Assembly (NCBI RefSeq): GCF_005981925.1
Contig: NZ_VBVX01000022.1
Location: 1-38,104, forward strand
From: Streptomyces albidochromogenes
GTDB taxonomy: Bacteria > Actinomycetota > Actinomycetes > Streptomycetales > Streptomycetaceae
Direction of reading: 5' to 3'
DNA length: 38,104 bases
Shown here: one piece after another, positions 1 to 8,782 of the stretch
Position numbering within the stretch: position 1 is the first letter of the stretch
Layout of the letters: every line of letters begins with the position of its first letter
Made by a program: the position numbers and the translations under genes
The notes under the pieces: generated by a model
What the model was told of the DNA's origin: nothing
Databases searched by the model: none
Seen by the model: the letters and a program-made list of their open reading frames with translations, nothing else

Positions 1-2
1 AC

Positions 3-3000
3 ACCCGCCCGGTCGCCCCCGGCGTCCGCCTCACCTCGTACGACCGCCTCGAATCCGACAAGTGGCTTCGCGTGGACGCCCTCTCCGTCGACCTCGGCGG
101 CAGCGCCGTACAGGCCGACTACCTCCACTCGGGAAGGGTCTCCGACCGCCGCCCGGTGTCCGCGCTCGCCGCCGCGCACGACCCGGGGGCGGGCCGCCGT
201 ACCGTCGCCGCCTTCAACGCCGACTTCTTCGACATCAACGAGACCGGCGCCCCCCAGGGACCCGGAGTCAAGGACGGCGAGCCCGTCCACTCCCCGGCCC
301 CCGGCGTCCACCGCGCCGTCGGCATCGGCCCCGGCGGCGCCGGCCGCGTGCTCCAGCTGTACTTCGACGGCACACTCACCCTCCCCACCGGTACGCACCC
401 CCTACAGGCGTACAACGCGGCCAACGTGCCGGCCGGGGGAGTGGGGGCGTACACCTCCGGCTGGGGCGCGGCCGACCGCGCCCTGACCGTCGACGCCGCG
501 AGCCCCGTGGCCGAGGCGACCGTACGGGACGGAAAGGTCGTCGCCGTCGACGACCGGCCCGGCACCGGTCCGATCCCCGAGGGCACCACGGTCCTCGTCG
601 GCAGGGAGGCCGGGGCGGCGGCCCTGCGCAGTCTGAGACCCGGCGATCCGGTGGCGCTGGAGTACGACGCGCGCACCGACGGCGGACCCGTGCCGCGCAC
701 CGCGGTCGGCGGGCGCGAACTGCTCGTCGTGGACGGCGTGCCGCGGAACCACGACGGCCAGGGCAACAACGCCGCCGCACCGCGCACCGCCGTCGGCTTC
801 TCCCGGGACGGCAGCCGCATGCAGGTGATCACCGTCGACGGCCGCCAGGCCGACAGCGGCGGCGTCACGCTCACCGAACTCGCCGTGATGATGAAGCGCG
901 CCGGATCGCACAGCGCGCTGAACCTCGACGGCGGCGGCTCCTCGACCCTGCTCGCCCGCGCACCGGGCAGCGACACCCTGCGGGTGGAGAACAGCCCGTC
1001 CGACGGCAGCGAACGGACCGTGCCCAACGGCCTCGCCCTCACCGCCCCCGACGGCAGCGGACACCTGCGCGGCTACTGGGTCGCCACGCGTACGCCCGCC
1101 GACGGCGCGCCGACCGCCGACCCCGTCGCCGGCGGCCACCCCGAACGGGTCTTCCCCGGGCTCACCCGGCAGCTCACCGCCGCCGGACACGACGAGACGT
1201 ACGGCCCGGCGCGGGGCGACCCGCGCTGGCACAGCTCCCGCCCGTCCGTGGGCCGGGTCGACGGCGACGGGCTGTTCACCGCCCGCCGCGGCGGCGCCAC
1301 ACAGGTGCGCGCGCACCGCGGCCCCGCCGACGGCCACCTGCGGATGACCGTCCTGGACGACCTCGCCCGCATCGAACCGACCACCCGCCGCGTCGGTCTC
1401 GCGGACGCGGCGGCGAGCGGCACGTTCGGCATCGTCGGGTACGACGCCCACGGCGCCAGCGCCCCCGTCGAACCGCGCGACGTGCGGCTGGACTACGACC
1501 GCGCGCTCTTCGAGGTGCGCGACGACGGGCGGGGCGGCTTCACCGTCGCCGCCCGCGCGGACGGCGGGGCCGGGCGCATCACGGCCACCGTGGGCGGCGC
1601 CGTCACCACGCTCGCCGTCAGCGTCGGGCTCACCGAACAGGCGGTGTCCTCGCTGGACGACGCGGCGTCCTGGACCTTCGCCCAGGCCCGGGCCGGCGGC
1701 TCGGTCGCGGCGACCCCCGACGGCCACACCGGCACCGGCCTGAAGCTCAGCTACGACTTCACACGGTCGACCGCGACCCGCGCCGCCTACGCCAGCCCGC
1801 CCCGGCCGCCGGTCCCCGTCGCCGGCCGGCCCCAGTCCTTCACCCTCTGGGTCAAGGGCGACGGCAAGGGCGCCTGGCCCACCCTGCACCTGAAGGACGC
1901 GGCCGGCTCCGACCAGCTCCTGCGCGGCCCCTACCTCACCTGGACCGGCTGGCGGAAGGTCATCTTCGCCGTACCGCCGGGCGCGGCGGCGCCGCTGGCG
2001 GTCCACCGCTTCTACCTGGCGGAGACGGCGGCCGCCAAGCAGTACACCGGCGAAATCGTCATCGACACCCTGACCGCCCAGGTTCCGCCCTCCGTCGACC
2101 TGCCCGAACGGCCGGCGCCCGTCGATCCGCTCGTCGACCCGGCCGCCGTGACGGAGCGCAGGGACTGGCGGTTCGCGGTGATGTCCGACGCGCAGTTCGT
2201 GGCCCGCGACCCCGACAGCGCGATCGTGGCGCAGACGCGCCGCACCCTGCGCGAGATCAGGGCGGCGAAGCCGGACTTCCTGGTCGTCAACGGCGACCTC
2301 GTCGACGAGGGCTCACCGGCCGACCTCGCCTTCGCCCGCCGCGTCCTGACGGAGGAACTCGGCGACGTCCTGCCCTGGTACTACGTACCGGGAAACCACG
2401 AGGTCATGGGCGGCAAGATCGACCACTTCGTCGCCGAGTTCGGACCCGCCCACCGTACGTTCGACCACGAGGGCACCCGCTTCATCACCCTCGACACATC
2501 GAGCCTCAGCCTGCGCGGCGGCGGCTTCGCGCAGATCAAGAACCTGCGCGCACAGCTCGACGCCGCGTCCCGCGACGACCGCGTCGGCTCCGTCATGCTC
2601 GTCGAACACGTCCCGCCGCGCGACCCCACGGCGCAGAAGGGCAGTCAGCTGGGAGACCGCAAGGAGGCCGCGCTGATCGAGGACTGGCTGGCAGGGTTCC
2701 GCCGTACGAGCGGCAAGGGAGCGGGCCTGATCGGCAGCCATGTCGGGGTGTTCCACGCCGACCGCGTCGACGGGGTGCCCTACCTCGTCAACGGCAACAC
2801 CGGGAAGACCCCGGCCGGCCCCGCGCACGAGGGCGGCTTCACCGGCTGGTCGCTGGTGGGCGTCGACCCGGTCTCTCGGAGCCAGCAGGCGGCGGCCCGC
2901 CGGCGCCCCTGGGAGGGCGGACCGGACTGGGTGTCGGTCCAGACCCGCGCCCATGTGGACGCCCTGGCACTGGACGCCCCCTCGGCTCTGCCGCCGGGCC

Positions 3001-3296
3001 GGGACGCGGCGGTGAGGGCCACCGTCACCCAGGGCGCGCGCCGGGTGCCGGTCGCCTTCCCGCTGAGCGCGGACTGGACAGGCTCCCCGAACCTCCACAT
3101 CGGCTCGGCGCAGGACGCGCGGCCGCGGCACATGGCGGCCTTCGACCCGGCGACGGGAATCCTGACGGCGCTGCGACCCGGCACGCTCACGCTCGCGGTG
3201 ACGGTCAACGGCGCCACCCGGCGCGCCGAGGTGCGCGTCGCCGCAGAACCGGCCGGCCCCGCCTCGCACGAAGCGGCAGCCGCACCTCCCCGGTGA
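3..3296 (+). CDS. Phosphodiester glycosidase / metallophosphoesterase, 5' end outside window
   Basis: The reading frame is open to the left edge and already codes for protein at base 3, so the true start and any signal peptide lie outside the window. The GTG at 72 is internal. The N-terminal module is a phosphodiester glycosidase (NAGPA-like, PF09992): NADFFDINETG near bases 213-245 and LNLDGGGSSTLL near 918-953. A middle region of Ig-like/BIG2-like and carbohydrate-binding-like sequence follows to about base 2100. A calcineurin-like metallophosphoesterase comes next, with SDAQF near 2184, NGDLVDEG near 2288, PGNHE near 2389, EHVPP near 2602 and SHVGVFH near 2736. A short BIG2-like tail closes the protein. 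Members of this architecture are exported and act on phosphodiester-linked glycans or cell-envelope polymers; the substrate here is unknown. The first metal motif reads DxQ rather than the usual DxH. Confidence 0.85.
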   Translation, partial: TRPVAPGVRLTSYDRLESDKWLRVDALSVDLGGSAVQADYLHSGRVSDRRPVSALAAAHDPGAGRRTVAAFNADFFDINETGAPQGPGVKDGEPVHSPAPGVHRAVGIGPGGAGRVLQLYFDGTLTLPTGTHPLQAYNAANVPAGGVGAYTSGWGAADRALTVDAASPVAEATVRDGKVVAVDDRPGTGPIPEGTTVLVGREAGAAALRSLRPGDPVALEYDARTDGGPVPRTAVGGRELLVVDGVPRNHDGQGNNAAAPRTAVGFSRDGSRMQVITVDGRQADSGGVTLTELAVMMKRAGSHSALNLDGGGSSTLLARAPGSDTLRVENSPSDGSERTVPNGLALTAPDGSGHLRGYWVATRTPADGAPTADPVAGGHPERVFPGLTRQLTAAGHDETYGPARGDPRWHSSRPSVGRVDGDGLFTARRGGATQVRAHRGPADGHLRMTVLDDLARIEPTTRRVGLADAAASGTFGIVGYDAHGASAPVEPRDVRLDYDRALFEVRDDGRGGFTVAARADGGAGRITATVGGAVTTLAVSVGLTEQAVSSLDDAASWTFAQARAGGSVAATPDGHTGTGLKLSYDFTRSTATRAAYASPPRPPVPVAGRPQSFTLWVKGDGKGAWPTLHLKDAAGSDQLLRGPYLTWTGWRKVIFAVPPGAAAPLAVHRFYLAETAAAKQYTGEIVIDTLTAQVPPSVDLPERPAPVDPLVDPAAVTERRDWRFAVMSDAQFVARDPDSAIVAQTRRTLREIRAAKPDFLVVNGDLVDEGSPADLAFARRVLTEELGDVLPWYYVPGNHEVMGGKIDHFVAEFGPAHRTFDHEGTRFITLDTSSLSLRGGGFAQIKNLRAQLDAASRDDRVGSVMLVEHVPPRDPTAQKGSQLGDRKEAALIEDWLAGFRRTSGKGAGLIGSHVGVFHADRVDGVPYLVNGNTGKTPAGPAHEGGFTGWSLVGVDPVSRSQQAAARRRPWEGGPDWVSVQTRAHVDALALDAPSALPPGRDAAVRATVTQGARRVPVAFPLSADWTGSPNLHIGSAQDARPRHMAAFDPATGILTALRPGTLTLAVTVNGATRRAEVRVAAEPAGPASHEAAAAPPR

Positions 3297-3310
3297 GCCG
3301 GGGCGGCGCG

Positions 3311-3380
3311 CCGGGGCCCCGCACCACGCCCAGGGGCCCGGGGCGACGGGCCGGGGGCCCGCACCACGCCCGGGGCCCCG
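3311..3380. terminator. GC-rich direct repeat/hairpin region between convergent genes
   Basis: Two 30-base near-identical units lie at 3311-3340 and 3351-3380, both containing GCACCACGCCC flanked by GGGGCCCC-type self-complementary blocks. They sit between the stop of the glycosidase/phosphoesterase gene (+) and the stop of dhaM (-). Position and self-complementarity suggest a shared terminator. There is no T-tract, as is usual in streptomycetes. Confidence 0.45.
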
Positions 3381-3404
3381 GCCCGCCTGCCCGGCCCGGC
3401 CCGG

Positions 3405-3815
3405 TCACACCTTGCGGTAGTCGTACGCCTCCTCGGCCGCCGCCCGCACCGCGTCCAGGTCCGCGCCCGCCGACGCGGTGACCACCGCCGCGACGGCCCC
3501 CTCCACGAACGGCGCGTCCACCAGCCGCGCCCCGGGCGGCAGTTCGTCCCCCTCGGCCAGCATCGCCTTCACCGTCAGCACGGCACTGCCGAGGTCGACC
3601 AGTACGGCCACTCCCGCCCCCGCGTCGACGCTCCGGGCCGCCTCGGCGATGAGGTCCGCACTGGTGCCGAGCCCGCCGTCGGGCGCGCCGCCCGCGGCGG
3701 CCACCCGCGCGGTCTCCTGGCCGCCGGCGAGGCCCTTCGCCAGCTCGGCGACGGCTGAGGCGACCGACGCGCTGTGCGAGACGAGCACGACCCCCACGAG
3801 CGGTCCGGCGCTCAC
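3405..3815 (-). CDS. dhaM: Dihydroxyacetone kinase phosphoryl-donor subunit DhaM (EIIA-man type)
   Basis: This 136-residue protein has the mannose-family PTS EIIA fold. It opens with a hydrophobic strand followed by LVSHSASVA; His14 is the expected phosphorylated residue. AVLVDLGSAVLTVKAM matches the conserved DLGS block of DhaM. It contains only the EIIA-type domain and lacks the HPr and EI-like domains of the long E. coli DhaM, as in other Gram-positive bacteria. Its role is to pass phosphate from PTS HPr to DhaL-bound ADP in the cytoplasm. The GTG start overlaps the dhaL stop by four bases (GTGA, 3812-3815), which implies translational coupling. It is the last gene of dhaK-dhaL-dhaM. Confidence 0.9.
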   Translation of the reverse strand: MSAGPLVGVVLVSHSASVASAVAELAKGLAGGQETARVAAAGGAPDGGLGTSADLIAEAARSVDAGAGVAVLVDLGSAVLTVKAMLAEGDELPPGARLVDAPFVEGAVAAVVTASAGADLDAVRAAAEEAYDYRKV

Positions 3816-4426
3816 GCGTCCGCCTCCGCCGTGTCGGCGAGCGTGCCGATCAGGAGCGCCGACGACGTCGCCCCCGGGTCCTGGTGCCCGATGCTCCGTT
3901 CGCCCAGGTAGCTCGCCCTGCCCTTGCGCGCCTGCATCGGCACGGTCGCGACCGCCCCCTCGTCGGCCGCGCTCCGCGCCGCGCCGAACGACGACTCGCC
4001 GAGCGCGCGCACCGCCGGGATCAGCGCGTCCAGCATCGTCTTGTCCCCGGCCTTGGCCCCGCCGAGCTGCGCCACCGCGTCCACCCCCGCGCCCAGCGCC
4101 GCGGCCAGCCGCCCGGGCGTCACCTCGGCGTCGTCGCCGAGCGCCTTGCCCGTACGCCGCAACAGTGTCCCGTACAGCGGACCGGACGCCCCGCCCACGG
4201 TCGAGATCAGCTGCCGTCCCGCGAGCGCCAGCACCGCGCCGGGGGTGGCGGGCGGCTCCTTGTCCAGCGCGGCGGCGACGGCCGCGAAGCCGCGTTGCAG
4301 GTTGCTGCCGTGATCGGCGTCGCCGATGGCCGAGTCCAGCTCGGTGAGGCAGGCGGCCTCACGGTCGACGGCGGCCGCCATGGCCGCCATCCACCGGCGG
4401 AAGAACGCGGCGTCGAGTACAAGCAC
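3812..4426 (-). CDS. dhaL: Dihydroxyacetone kinase ADP-binding subunit DhaL
   Basis: The protein has about 204 residues and all DhaL signatures in order: IGDADHGSNL (the Asp cluster that binds Mg and nucleotide), GGASGPLYGTLL, GDKTMLDAL and RASYLGERSIGHQDPGA. In the PTS-dependent kinase, DhaL keeps its ADP bound and transfers phosphate to dihydroxyacetone on DhaK. I place the start at the GTG at 4426 because AGGAG lies five bases upstream of it and homologues begin close to LDAAFFRRWM. An in-frame GTG at 4441 is possible but would bury that ribosome-binding site. The gap to dhaK is about 96 bases and contains the heptanucleotide repeat. Confidence 0.9.
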   Translation of the reverse strand: MLVLDAAFFRRWMAAMAAAVDREAACLTELDSAIGDADHGSNLQRGFAAVAAALDKEPPATPGAVLALAGRQLISTVGGASGPLYGTLLRRTGKALGDDAEVTPGRLAAALGAGVDAVAQLGGAKAGDKTMLDALIPAVRALGESSFGAARSAADEGAVATVPMQARKGRASYLGERSIGHQDPGATSSALLIGTLADTAEADA

Positions 4427-4452
4427 GAGGTCTCCTGACACACGGTCGTGTT

Positions 4453-4492
4453 GAGGACTGAGGACTGAGGACTGAGGACTGAGAGGACTGAG
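4453..4492. repeat. Heptanucleotide tandem repeat (GAGGACT) in dhaK-dhaL intergenic leader
   Basis: GAGGACT is repeated exactly four times at 4453-4480 and again at 4483-4489 after a GA insertion, and the tract ends in GAG. It lies between the dhaK stop (4523) and the dhaL start (4426), so in the transcript it reads as AGTCCTC repeats just upstream of the dhaL ribosome-binding site. Perfect short tandem repeats of this kind can change copy number by slippage. Confidence 0.95.
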
Positions 4493-4522
4493 GGCGTACG
4501 GCGGACGGACCGCGGGGCCGTC

Positions 4523-5515
4523 TCAACGTCCCCAGCGGAGCGCGGGGGTCTCGACCGGCGCGTCCCACAGGCGCAGCAGCTCCTCGTCCACCTGGCAGAG
4601 CGTCACCGAACAGCCCGCCATGTCCAGCGAGGTGACGTAGTTGCCGACGAGCGTACGGGCCACCGCGACGCCCCGCGCGGACAGGACGCGCTGCACCTCG
4701 GCGTTGAAGCCGTACAGCTCCAGCAGCGGGGTGGCGCCCATGCCGTTGACGAGGGCGAGGACGGGCCGCGTCGGCCGCAGGTCCTCCAGCACCGCGTCGA
4801 CCGCGAAGTCCGCGATCTCGCCGGAGGTCATCATCGGCCGCCGCTCCCGGCCCGGCTCACCGTGAATGCCGATGCCCAACTCCAGCTCACCGGGCGGAAG
4901 ATCGAACGTCGGCGTACCCTTCGCGGGTGTGGTGACGGCACTGAGCGCGACCCCGAAGCTCCGGGACGACGCGTTCACCTGCCGCGCGATCGCCTCGACC
5001 CGCTCCAGCGGCGCGCCCTCCTCGGCGGCGGCGCCCGCGATCTTCTCGACGAACAGCGTCGCACCCGTGCCGCGCCGGCCCGCCGTGAAGGTGCTGTCGG
5101 ACACGGCCACGTCGTCGTCGACGACGACCTTGGCGACCTGGATGCCCTCGTCCTCGGCGAGCTCGGCCGCCATGTCGAAGTTGAGCACGTCGCCGGTGTA
5201 GTTCTTGACGACGAAGAGGACCCCCTGCCCACTGTCGACCGCCGCCGCGGCCCGCACCATCTGGTCGGGCACGGGCGACGTGAAGACTTCCCCCGGGCAC
5301 GCGGCGGACAGCATCCCGGGCCCGACGAACCCGCCGTGCAGCGGCTCGTGCCCACTGCCGCCACCCGACACGAGGCCCACCCGGCCCGGCACGGGCGCGT
5401 CGGACCGTACGACGACACGGTTCTCCACGTCGACCGTCAGCCGCGGATGCGCGGCGGCCATCCCGCGCAACGCGTCGGCGACGACCGTCTCGGCCACGTT
5501 GATGAGCATCCTCAT
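4523..5515 (-). CDS. dhaK: Dihydroxyacetone kinase substrate-binding subunit DhaK
   Basis: The protein has 330 residues, the usual DhaK length. The N-terminal half has the phosphate/substrate loop GGGSGHEPLHGGFVGPGM and KNYTGDVLNFDMA. The later GIHGEPG block carries the His (about residue 218) that forms a covalent hemiaminal with dihydroxyacetone. It binds dihydroxyacetone for phosphorylation by DhaL, giving dihydroxyacetone phosphate for glycolysis. The ATG start has a strong AGGAGG six bases upstream, which fixes it. It is the first gene of dhaKLM and is divergent from the AI-2E-type permease gene across about 220 bases, which must hold both promoters. Confidence 0.93.
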   Translation of the reverse strand: MRMLINVAETVVADALRGMAAAHPRLTVDVENRVVVRSDAPVPGRVGLVSGGGSGHEPLHGGFVGPGMLSAACPGEVFTSPVPDQMVRAAAAVDSGQGVLFVVKNYTGDVLNFDMAAELAEDEGIQVAKVVVDDDVAVSDSTFTAGRRGTGATLFVEKIAGAAAEEGAPLERVEAIARQVNASSRSFGVALSAVTTPAKGTPTFDLPPGELELGIGIHGEPGRERRPMMTSGEIADFAVDAVLEDLRPTRPVLALVNGMGATPLLELYGFNAEVQRVLSARGVAVARTLVGNYVTSLDMAGCSVTLCQVDEELLRLWDAPVETPALRWGR

Positions 5516-5736
5516 GGGTACCTCCTGGGAACACGGGCGACTGCGCCCCTGACCGACGGGCGGGGGCCGGCGGGAACGACACCGGCCCGCACCCGACTCT
5601 AGTGACCGGCCGTCAGAGCGGCGGGTGTCGTGCGCGGTACGGCCGGACGCGTTCCGCGGGACGGCCGCGCGTGCCTTCGGGGGAATTCGGTGCCGGCCGC
5701 GTGGCGGGGCGTGCGCCCCGTGGTACGTGCAGGTGG

Positions 5737-7014
5737 ATGTCCACGCCTTCGGATCCCGAGCACCCGAGACCGCGCCCGCCGACCGCCGGACGCCGGAACC
5801 GGGCGCGTACGGCCTCGTCCCCCGCGCCCGGCGGCCCGTCCCGGCCCCCGGCCGGACTCCGACGGGCCGCGGCGCGCGCTCGGGGCGGCCGCCGTCCGGG
5901 AGACGAGCCGCGCGTCCCCGCCGGACTGCGGACCGCCGCCGCGTACGCGTGGCGCCTCGTGGTGGTCGGCGTCGTCGTCTACGCCGTCTTCGCCCTGCTG
6001 GGCCAGTTCCACAACATCGCGGTGGCGGTCTTCCTCGGCATGGTGGTAACGGCCGTACTGCGGCCGGTGGCCGACCTGCTGGCCCGCTTCCTCCCGCGCC
6101 CGTTGGCCGTCGCGCTGTGCCTGATCGGCAGCATCGTTCTCGTCCTCGGTGTACTGGCCCTCGTCGGCGAGACGGTGGCGGGGGAGCGCGCCGGGCTTAC
6201 GCGTGAGTTCGAGGCGGGCATCGACAGGATCGAGCGCTGGCTGGAGGAGCCGCCCTTCCGGCTCAACCCGGAAGCGCTCACCGATGTCCAGTCCCGCATC
6301 GGCAAGTTCTTGTCGAGCCACCGCTCCACCGTCATCAGCACGGCGCTCAGCGGCGCCGACCGGCTGGTCGAAGTCCTGACGGTGCTGGCCCTCGCACTGT
6401 TCTGCTCGGTCTTCTTCATCCACTCCGGCGACCGGCAGTGGGCCTGGTTCCGCGACCAGCTCCCGCCGGCCGCCCGCGAGCGGGTGACGGTCGGCGGGCG
6501 GGCGGCGTGGCGGACCTTCACCGGGTACACCCACGGCATCCTGCTGGTGGCCGTGACCAACGCGGTCCTGGTGGGTGTGGCCCTGTTCGCCCTCGGGGTC
6601 CCCCTCGCGCTGCCGCTGGCCCTCCTGGAGTTCCTCGCCGCGTTCATTCCCCTCATCGGCTCACCCATCGCCCTCGGGGTGGCCGCCGTCGTGGCCCTGG
6701 CGACGAAGGGCCCCCTGATCGCCGCTCTGGTCGTCGCGCTCATCGTGATCATCGGGCAGATCGAGGGGCACGTGCTGCATCCGGTCGTGATGAGCTGGGC
6801 CGTACGGCTGCACCCGGTCGTCGTGGCGCTCGCGGTGGTCGGCGGCGCCGTCGCGGCCGGTGTGCTCGGGGCGGTGACGGCCGTACCGCTGGTGGCCGGC
6901 CTGTGGTCGGTCCGCCAGGCGCTGCGCCGCAGCGCCGTCTCCGATCCGCCCGGCGCCCCGCCGGCCGCCGCACGGCACGGCGAACCGGCGGGCGGGCGGC
7001 GTACGGGGCCCTAG
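5737..7014 (+). CDS. AI-2E family (PerM-like) membrane permease
   Basis: The polytopic protein has about 425 residues from the ATG at 5737. The first ~60 residues are Pro/Arg-rich and cytoplasmic. Next come two hydrophobic hairpins (LVVVGVVVYAVFALLGQF; IAVAVFLGMVVTAVLRPV), a long helical loop and a cluster of C-terminal transmembrane segments, including the family-typical FIPLIGSPIA and IIGQIEGHVLHPVVM. Proteins of this family are variously proposed to export AI-2, ions or other solutes, and the substrate cannot be read from sequence. The frame stays open upstream to 5602, but that part has no start with a ribosome-binding site and a composition unlike a protein. A weak AGGTGG precedes the chosen ATG. 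It converges with the DMT permease across 28 bases. Confidence 0.82.
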   Translation: MSTPSDPEHPRPRPPTAGRRNRARTASSPAPGGPSRPPAGLRRAAARARGGRRPGDEPRVPAGLRTAAAYAWRLVVVGVVVYAVFALLGQFHNIAVAVFLGMVVTAVLRPVADLLARFLPRPLAVALCLIGSIVLVLGVLALVGETVAGERAGLTREFEAGIDRIERWLEEPPFRLNPEALTDVQSRIGKFLSSHRSTVISTALSGADRLVEVLTVLALALFCSVFFIHSGDRQWAWFRDQLPPAARERVTVGGRAAWRTFTGYTHGILLVAVTNAVLVGVALFALGVPLALPLALLEFLAAFIPLIGSPIALGVAAVVALATKGPLIAALVVALIVIIGQIEGHVLHPVVMSWAVRLHPVVVALAVVGGAVAAGVLGAVTAVPLVAGLWSVRQALRRSAVSDPPGAPPAAARHGEPAGGRRTGP

Positions 7015-7042
7015 GGGGAGCCGCGGACCCCGAGTCGCCCGC

Positions 7043-7945
7043 TCAGGGCACGCTCGCGCCGGCCTGCGACTCGCTGTCGGGAGCCACGACGGAGCGGGCG
7101 ATCGGCAGCCGGGACAGCATGAACACGCCGACCGCGACGAGGGCGATGCCGAGGACCTCGGGCAGCAGCCACCAGCCGGAGCGCACGTGCTCCTCGTACA
7201 GCGTGATACCGAGGGCCAGGCTCACGCCGGCGTCGCCCAGCGTCAGCGCGGGCTGGGAGGCGACCAGCGGACCGGCCTGCATGGCGTGCTCCAGCAGGAA
7301 CAGCGCCCCGGCGCCCACCACCGCGAAGGCGTAGGTCTGCCAGGCCGTCAGGAAGGCCGTGATGCCACCGTCGTCAAGGATGTGCATGGAGGCCTTCATG
7401 AGCGCCGCGGTGAGCGCGTACGCGATGGCGGTGGCCGCCCCGAAGCAGGCGGCTCGGGCCCCGCCCTCCGGGCGGCGGACGGCCGTCAGGACGAGCACGA
7501 CGACGATGCCCAGGCAGAGGGCGAGCGCGAGAACCCACCGGTCCAGCGGTACATGGGTGCGGTTGCCGGACGGGGACGCGGCGAACAGCGCGATGCCGAG
7601 TCCCGCCACCACGGCGGACACGGCCACCCAGCCGCGCGCGGGCAGGTGCCGTTTCAGCAGGAGCGACGCGATGATCAGGGCCAGCGGCAGTTCGAGGACG
7701 AACAGCGGCTGAACGATCGTCAGCGGCCCTGTCGCCAGGGCCACCGCCTGGCATACCGCCGCGGCGACGACGGCGAGGATGCCGGCCAGCCAGACGGGCC
7801 TGCGCACCAGATCGAGCATCAGCCCCGCACGCAGGCCGTCGGAGCGGGGTACGCTCAGCGCCGCTTTGCGCTGGAGCACGGTCGCGAGGGCGTTGCTGAG
7901 CGCCGCGCCGAGCGCGAAGAGAACGGGCAGCAGCAGGTTGTCCAC
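7043..7945 (-). CDS. DMT-superfamily membrane transporter (NIPA/EamA-like)
   Basis: The protein has 300 residues from the GTG at 7945, chosen because GGAGG lies nine bases upstream and the encoded sequence starts directly at the first transmembrane helix (LLLPVLFALGAALSNALATVLQRKAA). About nine hydrophobic helices are visible, arranged as two related halves as in the drug/metabolite transporter superfamily. The first-helix ALATVLQRKAA pattern resembles actinobacterial NIPA/EamA relatives. No substrate can be assigned. The frame extends upstream to 8092, but that stretch is low-complexity and has no ribosome-binding site. Confidence 0.8.
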   Translation of the reverse strand: MDNLLLPVLFALGAALSNALATVLQRKAALSVPRSDGLRAGLMLDLVRRPVWLAGILAVVAAAVCQAVALATGPLTIVQPLFVLELPLALIIASLLLKRHLPARGWVAVSAVVAGLGIALFAASPSGNRTHVPLDRWVLALALCLGIVVVLVLTAVRRPEGGARAACFGAATAIAYALTAALMKASMHILDDGGITAFLTAWQTYAFAVVGAGALFLLEHAMQAGPLVASQPALTLGDAGVSLALGITLYEEHVRSGWWLLPEVLGIALVAVGVFMLSRLPIARSVVAPDSESQAGASVP

Positions 7946-8152
7946 CGTGATCGGCCTCCGGCAGTGCGTTGTCGTCGCGGTCCGGACCGACGATGGCGGC
8001 CCCTTTTCTGCCGTATTGTCCCTGCCGCGTCGTCCTTCGGCGCCGCGGCTCGCCTTGGGTGCGCCTGCGACGTCCGGTGTCGCGACCATCACGGAGGCCG
8101 AGGGGCGGGGCCCGGGCGGCAGCAGGCCGCGCGGCCTGCGCCCGCCCGGTGC

Positions 8153-8782
8153 TCAGTACCTCTGGGCCTTGGCGACGCGGGGGGTCAGGACCGGTTCGGC
8201 GGGCTTGCGGCTGATGGCGAGCGGCTGCACCTTCTCGCCCGGGTCGAGATCCTGCGCGCCGACGATCCTGCTCTCCACCACCTTGCCGGACGGGTCCGCG
8301 AAGTCGACCTGGACGGCGTACGACGCCTGCCCGTCGGTGCGGTTGGTGATGTTGACGACGACGGCGAGAACGCCGCCGGTCTGAGCCCTCGGTTTACCGG
8401 TCAGTGAGACGTCGGACCGCGCGTTGCCGCCGCCCGGCACCTTCTTCAGCTCGGCGGTGGCCGCCGCGTTGGCGCGGGCCGTCTCGGCGGAGACGGATGC
8501 CTCGAAGGAGGAGGCGGCGGCCGACGCGGACGACGCCGCGGCGGACGCCGAGGCGCGGACCGAGGCGTCCGCGGAGGCCGGCGCGGACGGCGGGGTGCCC
8601 GAGAAGGAGGACGTGTCGGGCGGCGTGGGGCGCGGGGTGAACGACGTACTCCGCGCGCCGTCGCCGTCGTCGTCGGTGCCGCACGAGGTGAGGGTGGTCA
8701 TCGCGGACGCGGCGGTGACCAGCAGCAGGGTGACTGCGGCAAGCCGTCGCCTGCCCGACCGGTCCTGCGTGTACGGGGGCAT
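8153..8782 (-). CDS. Secreted lipoprotein with Ala/Ser-rich linker and C-terminal Ig-like domain
   Basis: The protein has 209 residues. The start ATG at 8782 is preceded by AAGGA-type bases. Residues 1-34 form a lipoprotein signal: RRR, a hydrophobic stretch LAAVTLLLVTAASAM and a lipobox LTSC with Cys34. A Pro/Thr/Ser stretch and a very Ala/Ser-rich helical segment (about residues 70-125) follow. The last ~85 residues alternate hydrophobic strands (VLAVVVNITNRTDGQASYAVQVDF) and look like a FxLYD-type or related Ig-like beta sandwich. It is probably membrane-anchored on the cell surface. I do not recognise a specific function. It lies upstream of the DMT transporter on the same strand with a 207-base gap, so the two are not obviously one operon. 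Confidence 0.7.
   Translation of the reverse strand: MPPYTQDRSGRRRLAAVTLLLVTAASAMTTLTSCGTDDDGDGARSTSFTPRPTPPDTSSFSGTPPSAPASADASVRASASAAASSASAAASSFEASVSAETARANAAATAELKKVPGGGNARSDVSLTGKPRAQTGGVLAVVVNITNRTDGQASYAVQVDFADPSGKVVESRIVGAQDLDPGEKVQPLAISRKPAEPVLTPRVAKAQRY

Noticed and set aside
62-3481. Plus-strand 1139-codon Arg/Pro-rich frame overlapping the first gene
   Set aside because: It is a frame shadow of the glycosidase/phosphoesterase gene: nearly all Arg, Pro and Gly, no family motif, and third-position GC in the wrong phase.
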